64,000 nt of DNA, taken from the NCBI RefSeq assembly GCF_052324685.1, contig NC_135218.1:23060851-23124850 (forward strand), written 5' to 3'. A model generated the notes under the pieces. It was not told the DNA's origin. It searched no databases and worked only from the letters and a program-made list of their open reading frames with translations. The position numbers and the translations under genes are program-made. Positions 1-11,477 of this stretch are shown here, in pieces. The stretch comes from Brachyhypopomus gauderio (Eukaryota; Chordata; Actinopteri; Gymnotiformes; Hypopomidae). The stretch's first letter is position 1. Every line of letters begins with the position of its first letter.

Positions 1-556
1 ACACAATAAAAGATCAAAATAACACAACAAAAATGAAACTTGAAAACACCTTGTGTCTATCTGTGCTCAGAAATAATATTGTATGCTATGTTTAACAGGG
101 GAAACTATAATGTTGTATACAGTATGAGACACACAGACCTTAAAAATACTGGCCCTTCATTACTGGTCCTTTACACAGATCTGAAGAGTTCAAGACACAC
201 AGACTTTCATTATCAGGCCCTCTACCCTGATCTGAAGAGTTCGAGTGTGAGCTCAAGGGTGCAAACAGGAAAAGGGGATTTGACACTTAAATTCACCTCA
301 GTTCACCTTCTTCGTTGGGGAAACCCAAGTTCCCACTTCCTTATCAGGGGTTATCTTGCATCATTAACTTATAGTGGTTCGTTTATCAAGATTAACCTGG
401 GGCAGGTCTGTTTGGGATTACCTTTCTCTTCAGTATTGTCTAAATGGCTCCAATCAAATTTTGCAATTGTGTGGTTTGCCACCTAGAGTGAAAACAAGTT
501 TCGATGTATAAAAAATTCTGTGGTCTTTATAACAAACCTTTGGGCTTGTGCAGAAG

Positions 557-830
557 TGTGTGTGTGTGCGCGCACACGTGCTTGTGTATATGTGCATGTA
601 TTTGGGTGAGTGTGTGTGTGTGTGTGTGCACACGTATGTATATGTGCATGTATTTTGGTGAGTGTGTGTGCACACGTGTGTATATGTGCATGTATTTGGG
701 TGAGTGTGTGTGTGCACATGTATGTATATGTGCATGTATTTTGGTGAGTGTGTGTGCACACGTGTGTATATGTGCATATATTTGGGTGTGTGTGTGTGTG
801 AGTGTGGTGTGTGCTGGCCTCTCTTTCCTG
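557..830. repeat. GT-rich minisatellite
   Basis: About five imperfect copies of a unit of roughly 55-60 bp. Each has a (GT)n run, GCACACGTG or GCACATGTA, TATATGTGCATGTATTT and GGTGAGTG. It gives Cys/Val- and His/Thr-rich open frames on both strands that have no coding character. Confidence 0.8.
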
Positions 831-1129
831 TCCCTGTGTGCATGCATGTGCACTCTCTCCAACTCCGCTCAGGAGTGAGCAGTCATTGGTGGTTTGATTG
901 ACAGGTCAGCATGGTGTTTCATTGATGAGAGTTTTGGAGTCCAGGCGAGTGATCTCCTGCTGATCACTACGTCAGCGTAAAGCCCAGATCAGGTTCACAC
1001 GCTCCTCCTCACCATCAACGCCGTCTGCTCACAAGGTTACAAAAGTCCCGCCGTTCAAGCGAAGGTTTAGTAGTTTAGTTTAGTAGCAGTCTGACTCAAT
1101 GGTGTCTTGAATTCTGGCCTATCTGTACT

Positions 1130-1222
1130 ATTTCCTAGGATGTATTCTGTGATCAGAAGCAAAGCACTTTGTAAGTCGCTCTGGATAAGAGCGTCTGCTA
1201 AATGCCGTAAATGTAAATGAAG
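1130..1222 (+). mobile_element. SINE-like 3' tail
   Basis: The segment around 1170-1215 contains TCGCTCTGGATAAGAGCGTC followed by TGCTAAATG and an ATGTAA-type tail. This sequence is a very common 3' end of short interspersed elements in teleost genomes (established knowledge). The 5' boundary and any tRNA-derived head are not clear, so this is likely a truncated copy. Confidence 0.55.
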
Positions 1223-2307
1223 GTAAAACAAACTCATACATTGATTCTCATGTTTCATGTAACTTGTAAACTTTGTGGATTACGAGACTGGGTTATAAAT
1301 ATGAATTGTAGACTGTTGTGTTGGCTATATGAAGAAATGCATGGACCACAGGATATAGAACACTTCTTTCATCTACATTTAAATTTTGGTTATTTTAGAA
1401 AAAAATTGTATCACTTTCTGTCTGTTTGCAGAGAATATCTACACGTGTGTTGACTTCCATGAATGACCCACTGTGTGTTCTCAGTTCATGTCACTGTGGG
1501 ATGTGTCCGTCCTAACATGGACTCACCAGACATGTCTCCTTGTATGTAGAGGGTAGCGTGCTGCTCAAAGCTGATGTGTCCAGATCTAAGACGGGACGAC
1601 CCAAGTGTTTCGTACAGGAAGAGCCTGGGTTGAAAGACAGGAAGATCCTCTCTGGGTTCCTACAACAGGTTGCACTCAGACATGTCTGTGGCACATTAGA
1701 AGTTGGCTTAATAGACTCCACCTGGTTCTAATCATTTGGAGATCCATTAGTGTGTTCCTGTAGGTTAACAGGCTTTGATGTTGGGTTGCACCTTAGAGAT
1801 TCTGAAGAAACACATAAGGATTTTTGTGCCTTACATGGTAATCTGAAGTTTCAAGCAGGTATAATAATCCACAAGCATCCTGTAAAGCATCCTTTCTTCA
1901 CTGGACTGCAGCTGTGTTGCTATTTCACATTTCACATCAGTGTTGAAGTGGTTCATTTATCAAGATGAACCTGGTGCAGGTCCTGGTGCTAGTCCTGGTG
2001 CAGAAGTGTGTGTGTGTGTATTTGTGTGCGTGTATCTGTAAACACTTCTGGTCAAGCGAGTGGTTTGCTAGACAGTGTTTGTATTTGTGTGTGTGTGGTT
2101 TGCTAGTCAGTGTTGTTTCTCGTTGGAGGGAGTGGGAGATGTTTGCCCCACTGACCTGGTGCATGCCAGGGTTCAGAGGAGCAGTGCAGGCATCTCAACA
2201 ACGTAGGTGTTTAAATCAAAGCTGAAATAAGCCTTCGAGGAGGGGAGGAGTTGGTGTGAGACTCACTTGGGTGGGGATGCTGGGAAATGTAGTCCATATG
2301 GTGGCAC

Positions 2308-2314
2308 TATAAAA
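2308..2314 (+). promoter_or_regulatory. notum: TATA box of notum
   Basis: TATAAAA preceded by GGCAC. It lies about 30 bp upstream of the presumed start of a non-coding first exon that ends in a good donor (AAGG|GTATGT). Spacing and context fit a core promoter; the start site itself is inferred. Confidence 0.6.
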
Positions 2315-2337
2315 CCTTGCACAGAGCACATCCACAG

Positions 2338-2470
2338 CCCAAGATCAACCTGGGACGCTTCACAAAACCCATCAGTTCAATACCTGTCTTTTCCACAGCC
2401 GCCACGGTGGTCCACCAAACAGAAGACTTCTCCTAACATCAAGGTGACCAGGACCACTTGCTTACCAAGG
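2338..2470 (+). other. notum: Probable non-coding first exon of notum
   Basis: It begins about 25-30 bp after the TATA box and ends at a donor GTATGT (2471). The next exon begins at 2647 after a TTCTTCTTCAAG acceptor, 20 bp before the signal-peptide ATG. The exon has no in-frame Met that continues into the protein. The 5' end is approximate. Confidence 0.5.
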
Positions 2471-2666
2471 GTATGTTGCTGCTAGCATGTTCTACCAAAA
2501 CAAGCTAGGAGTGTTTTTTGAAACTCTTCACTGTTGTGAGTTATGATGTGCAGTTTAGGAATCGTAAGGAGTGACTTTGCTCTCATGACGGTCAGTAATG
2601 TGTCAGATGGCGGGACTGAAAGGTATTTTATGGGTTCTTCTTCAAGGAGCTCCTGCTGGACTTGAT

Positions 2667-3582
2667 ATGAGGGTTCTGTGCCATGTGCTATTCCTGGTTA
2701 TGTTCGAGGGCATGTCATGCAACAACAATCGCAATGCCAAACCAGGGGGCAAACCTGCAAAAAAATCCAGCACGGAGGTATCCCCGCCCTCTGTGGACGA
2801 CGTCTCGCCCCTGGGACCAGGACCCGCGACGGGCTCTAGTCCTGCAGTGCGCGGGACACCTCAGCAGGGCACGGCTGATGACATGAAGCTACACTTCCTT
2901 AAGAACACGGCGGCCATATGTAACGACGGCACAGTAGCTGGGTGAGACCAGTAGATTACAAATTAAACTTACAGCTCAAAGGAACCAGTACTAACTGGAC
3001 TGTTGGTTTGGACCAGTTTAGTACAGATCGACTTAGTTCATGCGTGTTTAATACACATATAGTATGAGATATTCTAGCTGTGATTTATGAGGATGAGAAT
3101 TTTCAACTCAAATGACCGGACGTAACTATGCATAAAAACGTTATTTATTTATTTGATGACCTGCCTGGAGTTAAAAGTCCTGCTATGGTAATGTTCCCTC
3201 TTTGACATCCATTCATAAGTCCTGTATTTATGTGCGGTCCACAGGTTTTACCTAAAAGAGTCCAAAGGAAGTAAGAGGTGGCTGATATTTCTGGAGGGTG
3301 AGTATTTAAAATGAAGTTAATTTTGTCAAGGGAATTCAGTGCACTTAAATTCTGCACTCAGCTTTATCTCGACTGACAGTCATCATGTTTTTGTGTGCAT
3401 GGTGGGTGCTTTTGTTTCTTGGTTTGATAGTTTGATATGATCGACCTCGTGTAGTAATTACATGTGAGAATTATGATGTCACCGCCACTCAAAACGAGGC
3501 AGCTTGTATGCAGCTGGGTTAGTTCTGACACAGAAGGAGAAACCCTGCTGAGATGAGCTTCTGTAAGACAGAGAGAGAGAGG

Positions 3583-3623
<41 letters not shown>

Positions 3624-3705
3624 TGTGTGGTCAACTTCGTTGAGATTTTGTGAATGTGCATGTGTGAACTTTGTTAAGATTGTGTGTGCGTGTGAAACTC
3701 ATTGA

Positions 3706-3751
<46 letters not shown>

Positions 3752-4027
3752 CTGTGAACTTCATTGAGATTGTGTGTGTGTGTGCGTGCGTGTGAACTTC
3801 GTTGAGAGTGTGTGTGTGTGTGTGTGCGTGTGAACTTCGTTGAGATTGTGTGTGTGTGTGTGTGCATGTGAACTTTGTTGAGATTGTGTGTGTGCGTGTG
3901 AAATTCATTGAGATTGTGTGTGTGTGTGCGTGTGAACTTCATTGAGATTGTGTGTGTGTGTGTGTGTGTGTGTGTTCGCATGTGATCTTCGTTAAGATTG
4001 TGTGTGTGTGCATGTGAACTTTGTTGA

Positions 4028-4118
<91 letters not shown>

Positions 4119-7100
4119 AAGTATGAACTATGTGTGTATTCAGTGCTTTCCGTTTGATTCTGTGGGATATCTGGACCAGATGTTCTGATGTGAGAGTTAG
4201 CGTTAGCGTTTGAAGAGTTAACATTTTTACACACTCACACCTCAGCTGTGCACAGCACCACTTCTTTTACTGCCTGACAGCTCTGGGCTTCATACTTCAC
4301 ACGCTTGAGCACTAACCTGTGAGAAGTGTCCTAGTGAAACCGGATGCTAATATTAGTGAATTATTTTTAGGTGGTTGGTGCTGTTACAACAAAGAGACCT
4401 GCGATGCCAGATATAAAAATATCCCCCGCCTCATGAGCTCATCCGAGTGGCCACAGACACGCACAGGTAAGACGCCGTCAGTCAAAACGCCACTCCCTGC
4501 TACGCTTGCACAGGCCACTCCCCCACAGGCCACACCCCCACTCTCTGTTCCAGGATCCATTTCAGGATCGATTCTGTTCCGTTGAAGTAATGTGGTTTTT
4601 TTTTCCTTCTTCCAGGCAGTGGGATCCTGTCCTCACAAGCGGAGGAAAACCCACACTGGCACAATGCTAACATGGTGTAAGTTTCCCCATAGAGATGGTA
4701 GGACGGCGAGTCATGTGACTCACGCCGTGTGTCTTCACGTTCGTTTGTCCGCCTGTCTGACTGCTTCCTGGGGGGGGCGTGTGTCCAGGTTTGTCCCCTA
4801 TTGCTCCAGCGATGTGTGGAGTGGGAACAAGGCGTCCACGAGGGCGAAGCAGGGCAAGGAGACAGGTGGATGTCCACATGTCCACCCAAACCCCTTTCCT
4901 TTCTCTTTCATCTATTGCATTTTATTTTCTGTTGTTATTTTCATACTTATGAAGTGGAGTTGCGTGTTATTACAATCTTCACAGTCAAAGGTCATTATGC
5001 TGTATGTTGCATGGTGTGTCTGTGTGTGTGTGTGTGTGTGTGTGCGTGCGTGCGTTCCATGTCAGAGTTTTCCTTCATGGGATCGGTGATCATTCGGGAG
5101 ATGCTCAGAGCTCTCGCCCTTAAGGGCCTGAAGCAGGCCAAGGTGGTGATGCTGGCAGGAACCAGGTGAGACGTGCGACGCCCACGTGACGCGTTTGAAG
5201 GTTTGTGACTCTTTGACAAAGACGAAGAAGAAGCTGTGTGAGAAACAGCAGACAGGCGGCCGGAGCCGAAACCGTCGGCGTGTGTTCAGACCCTCAGCTT
5301 TGATCACAGCTCCATACATAACGTTGGCTATTCTCAGCCCATCCTGTTGTCTACCATAAAGATGTATCTGCACCCTGTGATGCTATGGACAATGACATAA
5401 TGTCTATGTATGTCCTCCCGTGAAGAGAGACTGAGTTCTCAAGATTCTTCCCAGTTTAGCGGCATGTTTGGTCCACCATCGCAAACGCCAAAAACAGAAC
5501 ACACAAGTCATGCACTCAGTTATGCAGAGCACGTGTGCGTACTATCAGCAAAGACACGGGATTAGCCGCGTGTCCCCGCCGCGTGTCCCCGCCGCGTGTC
5601 TCAGCCTTGTGACTGGTCTCTCCTGCCCACAGTGCTGGTGGTACAGGTGTCCTCCTGAACATCGAGAAGGTGGCCAGCCAGCTGCAGCAGCTCGGGGCCG
5701 ACGCCCAGGTCCGAGGTCTGGTCGACTCTGGATGGTTCCTGGAGAGCAAGCAGCAGAAGTCCCACGACTGTCTGGACAGCGTCTCCTGCTCTCCTGTGGA
5801 CGCCATCAAGAAAGGGATTCGGTAAGGTGACGTGATCAGTACTAATGTCAGCACAGAGCGTAAAGTGATGTGATTAGTACTAATGTCAGCACGGAGCGTA
5901 AGGTGACGTGATTAGTACTAATGTCAGCACGGAGCGTAAGGTGACATGATGAGTACTAATGTCAGCACGAAGCGTAAAGTGACTTGATTAGTACTAATGT
6001 CAGCGCGTTTCCCAGGCCTCAGCACCCGACCTGCTGTAAACGACAGACCAGCTCTCATTTTTTTCAGATTATGGAACGGAGTTATTCCAGAGAAATGTAA
6101 GCAGCACTACAAGAGAGGGGAGGAGTGGCAGTGTTTCTTTGGACACAAGCTGTACTCCTTCTTGACCAGTGAGACCCTCCACAGTCCCACACTCACTGTG
6201 ACGCCCAAAGGGTTAAATATGGGCGTTAGCAGCGTTCTGGAAAACACACAGGTTGAAAACATAACGATCATCGATGTAGGTTGCATGCCTTCTTGTAGCG
6301 AGCAATCACATTTTGAGGACACTATGATTAGCACGAACGTTGCAGACTAGACTTCAAATCCAGCTTGGTGCACATGGACATCGCCAAGTCTGTGTATTAA
6401 ATGCAGTGCCAGTGGGGAAATTATCATTGGACACTAGTTTTTGGACTAGTCCTAGTCTTGACCTGGGAGACGGACACGTCCACACTGCCTGTGTGTTCTT
6501 GCAGCTCCGCTGTTTGTGGTCCAGTGGCTGTTCGATGAGGAACAGCTGCGTGTGGAGAACATTTACGTGGGAGGCCAGTCCCTGTCGGAGCAGCAGTGGA
6601 CCTACATGCAGAATCTGGGGAAGGAGCTGAAGAACTCCCTCAAGGACGTGACGTGAGTGTCCTGCCCTCGAAACCCACAGGGCAGCGTCCTCTCAAGCAC
6701 CAAGCGGCAGCTTAGAATTACTAAAGCTTTGCCGTGTAATCTCGGCGGGGAGTTGTCCTGATGTTAGAATGTTCCAATTGGCACATCAGATCTTTTGAGT
6801 GAAGCCTCTACAGGTGTAAAGCTCCGTGCAGGACCTGCTGGGTTCTGGTGAGCACGTGAGACGAAGCTCACGTCTTCCACACGTGCTGAAAGCTTCAGTG
6901 TGGTGCAGATCTTTTTCTCTTTTTTTTGTTACAGGGCTGTGTTCGCCCCCTCCTGCTTGTCCCACACATTGATCACCAAAAGGTAAGGACACCCCAGCGC
7001 CCCACGGGGTGAGGACACCCCAGCGCCCCACGGGGTGAGCTCACGCCGCCCATTTGGAACGCTCGTCCGTCATGCCGAATTCTGCCTGTCACCAGAATGC

Positions 7101-7848
7101 CACCTCACACTTTCACACGGCTTGCCGGTCCCCCCCTCCACTGGGCCCCGGCTGTGGGAGGCTGCCCCCCCCTCGCTGGGCCCCAGCTGTGGGAGGCTGG
7201 CGGGCAGGTCATGCTGCTTTAGATGGCTCTGGTTCAGCTCTGCATCAGTGTTACGAGCACAAACTCACACAAACCTCAGAAGTGGTGAGACTCTAGACGG
7301 ACTGCTACAGCGTGAAAGTGAAACGTGTTGAAACAAGTTATAATCTGTCGTCCAGATGTTTGTTTTTGCTGCTGAAACCAAGCGATTGCAAGCGCATGAT
7401 CTGATTTTCTTTCTCTTTAGTGAGTTTCGCTGCAGTTTCATTGACAGCCAAAAATATAAATCCTGAAATGACACTCACTCTCTGCTTTGCGCACGGTGAC
7501 TTTGCTCTTTCTCGTCTGCCTTGTCTCGTGTATTCCAGTAACTGGATGGACTTCCAGGTGAAGGGGACGTCCCTGTCCCGGGCCCTTCAGTGCTGGGACA
7601 GGAGCCTTCAGGACACCAACAAGAACAGCAAGACGGCCCTGAAAGGTTGTCCCTTCCACCTGGTGGACGGCTGCCAGTGGCCCCAGTGCAACCCGAGCTG
7701 CCCGCCGCTCCTGGACGTCACCACGCGGCAGGAGCTCACCCTGCTGCAGGTGCTGGCCAGCATGGGCGTGGACGTGCGGAGACTCGACCCGGACGCACGC
7801 CGCGACTCCGCCCCCTCTCATACCGCCCCCGCCAGCAGCGGTGGCTAA
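2667..7848 (+). CDS. notum: Notum palmitoleoyl-protein carboxylesterase (paralogue notum1 or notum2 unresolved)
   Basis: Secreted serine esterase of the pectinacetylesterase family; Notum removes palmitoleate from Wnt ligands and so dampens Wnt signalling (known for the family). Coding exons: 2667-2941, 3245-3297, 4371-4466, 4616-4676, 4789-4853, 5066-5165, 5633-5821, 6068-6168, 6505-6652, 6935-6982, 7539-7848; all phases agree and give 481 residues. The Met at 2667 starts a clear signal peptide ([13 protein letters not shown]). The catalytic triad is visible: Ser217 in GTSAGGTG, Asp324 in WLFDEEQL, His373 in SCLSHTL. Many Cys positions match human NOTUM. The N-terminal linker before KLHFLKNT is shorter than in human and lacks the conserved segment around its first Cys, which suggests the divergent fish notum2. 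Exon 5 of the listed set has two possible donors: a GC donor at 4854 (shorter, closer to human length) or GT at 4866 (+4 residues). The intron after 6982 carries a 26-bp duplication directly at its donor. Confidence 0.92.
3588..4116. repeat. Compound (GT)n minisatellite in a notum intron
   Basis: About a dozen blocks of (GT)n, each separated by a GTGAACTT(C/T)(G/A)TTGAGATT-type spacer, ending in a pure (GT)n run of about 85 bp. It lies in the intron between the exons ending at 3297 and starting at 4371. The His/Thr-rich minus-strand frames across it are artefacts. Confidence 0.9.
5822..6003 (+). repeat. 38-bp minisatellite starting at a notum splice donor
   Basis: Nearly five tandem copies with an exact 38-bp period; GTAAGG or GTAAAG recurs at 5822, 5860, 5898, 5936 and 5974. 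The first copy supplies the real 5' splice site of the exon ending at 5821, so each downstream unit carries a donor-like copy. Confidence 0.9.
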
Positions 7849-7889
7849 GGAGCCCCTAGCGGAGTAAAAAAAAATGAAAATCTGAAAAA

Positions 7890-7895
7890 AATAAA
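7890..7895 (+). terminator. notum: Poly(A) signal of notum
   Basis: AATAAA 42 bp after the stop codon, in an A-rich context. This would give a very short 3' UTR; other signals further down are possible. Confidence 0.55.
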
Positions 7896-8748
7896 AAGTT
7901 AATCATATCCATACTGTAGAGATGCCACTCGGCATTGTGTCATGTTCCATAGGGAATTGAGATGTGTTCTCTCAGCCCTGCGTGTCCCGGCCGTTGGGCC
8001 GAGAGCAACAGAGACATCAGTATGTGTAGTTAATCGCAGTGAACTCTCCATGTCCACTAGTCAATCTAGAACAACTCCAGAGCAACAGGAAAAAAGAAAA
8101 CACATCAAAACTTGTTTTGTCTTTGTAGACGATGTCTTTACCAACACAGGCAGATAGTTGGGTAATTTTAGATGAAATGATTGAATGATGTATCGAGCTA
8201 GATCAAGAAATTCAAACACAAGTTTATTACTGTCTTTCCACAGCTTCAGGTGACGGTACAATATATTCGGTATAAATAATAATAATACCTGCACGTCAGT
8301 CCATATCTTCTCTGCAGACATGTTAGAATGACACTACACCTCAGTCACTGTACATTTCAGATACACTACAGACAACCCAAGGTCTAGATCTTTGGCTCTG
8401 CAGATAAGAGGTTAGTAGCTGATCCTACTATTGGGTCATTGGGTCATAACAGCACAGACGATTTACTAGCTATTTATTATCTTATTATAAGAGTGGGACT
8501 ACCTTTGAATGTTTTTCAAAGACAAATATCTTTTTCCATTATGAATCATTACTGTATGTACTAATGTATTAATACACCAATTACAGATTACATATCCGTT
8601 TTATCAGACTCCATATGCATTACATATACCTTACACATTTTCTTGTATTGTATCTTGAATATCAACCAACTGCCTGTGACAGTTATAACCTGAACATTAA
8701 TAAATGAGTAATAGAAGTTCTTATGTACATAATATTTGAACACCTTAG

Positions 8749-8750
<2 letters not shown>
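7896..8750. other. Intergenic, nothing recognised
   Basis: AT-rich sequence with no exon, repeat family or RNA structure that I can name. Confidence 0.5.
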
Positions 8751-8825
<75 letters not shown>

Positions 8826-8850
8826 TGTGTGTGTGTGTGTGTGTGTGCGT
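8751..8850. repeat. (GT)n microsatellite
   Basis: About 50 near-perfect GT units with one GGGT interruption near 8821. Confidence 0.97.
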
Positions 8851-8940
8851 GCGTGTGCATGCGTAACATTTTGTTTACTAAGAGGCAGAGAAAGGTGTTG
8901 AGATTATGCCCAGTCAACACTGCATAACTTTATCCATATT

Positions 8941-8953
8941 GATGATGATGATG

Positions 8954-8985
<32 letters not shown>

Positions 8986-10025
8986 CTTTATTTGTATAGC
9001 ACCTTTCATACATACTGTACATGTAACTCAAAGTGCTTTACAGTATAAATAAAAGAAACATTAAAAGGAGATAAGACAAAGACAAAAAGACAAATGAAAA
9101 TGTTAAAAGAAATTAAAGATAAAAATATTAAAATAACATAAAAAGTAAAAGTGAAGTAAGATAATAAAAAGTAAAGTAAATAAGATAAAACTATTAAGAG
9201 TTTCTTAACTAAAAGCGGATCTAAACAGGAATGTTTTGAGACTGCTCTTAAAACTATGCAGGGATGAAATGCCTTTGAGCTCTTCAGGAAGAGAATTCCA
9301 GAGCTTTGGGCCATAGTGGCTAAAAGCACCCTCGCCAATCTTTAAACGGCTTTTAGGAATCACCAGTAGATTACTGTTTGAAGACCTGAGAGACCTGACT
9401 GGAACATATCTAACAATCATTTCACTTAGGTAAAGAGGGGCAAGACCATGAAGACATTTAAAAACCATGACTAGAACCTTAAAATCTATTCTAAAGCTGA
9501 CAGGTAACCAGTGCAGTGAGTGGAGTGCAGGTGTAATATGATCTCTCTTTCTCCTGCGGGTCAGAACCCTTGCAGCCGTGTTCTGAACTCGCTGTAGGTG
9601 CGAAATAGAGCTCTTTGGAAGAGCAGATAGAACAGCGTTACAATAATCTAGCCTTGATGTGATAAATGCATGGACAAGTTTTTCACTGTCAGCAGGAGAG
9701 AGCATATCTCGGACCTTAGCGATGTTTCGAAGATGAAAGTAAGCTGTCTTGCATGTAGTCATGATGTGTGATTTGAAGCTGAGCTCATTATCAAAGGTGA
9801 CGCCCAGGTTCTTAACACATTGTCTGGCATTCAGATTCATTTGATTTAAATAAGTCTGGACATCATTCCTTTGTGAATCACTGCCAAGAACAAGAACCTC
9901 TGTCTTCTGTTTATTTAACAGCAGAAAATTGTCAGACATCCATGTCTGTATATCATCTATGCAGTCAAACAGTGAGCAAATTGATTTTAGGGCTTTAGGT
10001 TCTAGCGAAATATAAAGTTGAGAAT
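8941..10025 (-). mobile_element. L2/CR1-clade LINE, 5'-truncated 3' half
   Basis: On the minus strand an open frame of about 244 residues (9939-9205) matches the C-terminal part of an L2-like reverse transcriptase ORF: LDYCNAVLSALPKS, LQRVQNTAARVLTR, HWLPVSFRIDFK, LHGLAPLYLS, PKLWNSLPEELK. It is followed by a 3' UTR ending in the L2-type tail (AAAGTGCTTTACA complement, GCTATACAAATAAAG) and a TTATTA/TCATCA microsatellite tail. The endonuclease and the RT core are missing, so the copy is dead on arrival or truncated. Family name uncertain. Confidence 0.85.
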
Positions 10026-11335
10026 GTGTTGATGATGATGATGATGATGATGATAATACTTTATTATCAGATCAGATCTGAAATTTGTCTTGCATACAAA
10101 CAGTAGCTCCATTAACACATAAGCAACACATAGGACACAAACATTGTACAGTACGTATACCATTTACTCATATTTTAACACCTTTTAAAGTTATAGATTA
10201 AGTTCTTTGTTTAAATTAAGGATTGACTGATGTACAAAAGAATTCTTCAGTCTAACCTTATTGAACCTTGGAACACTATAACGCCGCCCCGATGGGAGAA
10301 GTACATATTCACTCTTCAAAACATGATTAGTACCAAAAATTATGTTTTTAGCCAGCCGCATTGTGTTGCTATGATAAGTGGTCTCATATGATCTTTCTAG
10401 AGGCTGACCCACAATTTTTGAACATATCTTAATCAAATATTTCAATCCTGACTTTACAGATATGGACAAGCAATTATACCACACAGCATTGCAATACTGC
10501 AGAACACTCAAAATAACAGCAGTATAGAACAACAGGAGTATCTGTCGAGTAGCTCCAAAAGATCGGAGGCGACGGAGAAAATAAAGTCTCTGTCTGGTTT
10601 TTTTACAGATGTAGTCGATGTGGTGTTTCCATGATAAGCTAGCATCAATCATCACACCAAGATATTTATAGGACTCCACCTGTTCGATTACCTCATTATT
10701 GATAACAGTGGAGTTAACAGATATTGGTTTCTGGCTGAATACTATTTCTTTTGTTTTCTTTGTGTTTATTTCCAGAGTATTATATTTGCTCCATGTCACT
10801 ACTTTGTTAACACCTTGTTGGTGTAGATCATGGTTGTCCGAGTCATGTAATAATGTTAACAAAACAGTGTCATCTGAGTATTTTAGCACATACTGATTAT
10901 TTGAAGACGAGCGACAGTCATCTGTGGGTAAAAAGAACAGCAGAACTCACACAGCCCTGAGGTGCACCAACATTAGTTGAAATAGCCGAAGAAAGTGTCT
11001 TGTTCACTTTGACTAGCTGGACTCTGTTTGTAAGGAACGAGGCATACCAGTGGATCAAATAAGGGTTCACACCCAGATGGGACATTTTGGAAAGTAAAAT
11101 ACTGGGATGTATTGTATTGAAGGCTGATGAATAATCTAGAAAGAGTGCTCTTGCATAGTTACGAGGTTTATCTAAATGCTTAGTGATTATATGAACCAAT
11201 GTGGCAACAGCATCTTCTGTGCCACAACCTATTTTATATGCAAACTGAGCATATTCTGTATATATTCGTGCATTTTGTAATGTGGGACCACACTTGCATA
11301 GCTGAAGCACTTTACCTGACACTACGCTGACATAA
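10026..11335 (-). mobile_element. Rex1/Babar-type LINE fragment
   Basis: Two minus-strand frames belong to one reverse transcriptase. Frame 11322-10918 has EDAVATLVHIITKHLD, ALFLDYSSAFNTIHP and GAPQGCVSS. Frame 10889-10191 starts with the YSDDT catalytic motif and ends with LLPSGRRYSVPRFNKVRLKN, typical of Rex1. About 5 nt are missing between the two frames (around 10890-10925), which breaks the ORF. The 3' tail is (TCA)n at 10031-10060. The endonuclease region is absent. The element abuts the L2 fragment directly. Confidence 0.85.
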
Positions 11336-11477
11336 AAAACTTTACATCACACTACAGTCACATAAAACTTTACATCACACTACCGTACACTGCAGCAAAA
11401 TGCTGTACTGAAAACTTTACATCACAAGCAGAAACAGAAGGAGACAGGAAGGAGAAGGAGACTCTCCAGGAGCCTGC

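Larger units (their letters stand above)
1..2300. other. Intergenic DNA upstream of notum
   Basis: No exon or conserved reading frame was recognised here. The stretch holds a GT-rich minisatellite, a SINE-like tail and a pair of related segments. The pair lies near 374-410 and 1947-1987; both copies read TTTATCAAGAT followed by AACCTGG and GCAGGTC and are followed by GT-rich DNA. Short open frames in the GT tracts are by-products of simple sequence. Confidence 0.6.

Noticed and set aside
454-878. Cys/Val- and His/Thr-rich small proteins
   Set aside because: Translations of a GT-rich minisatellite on both strands.
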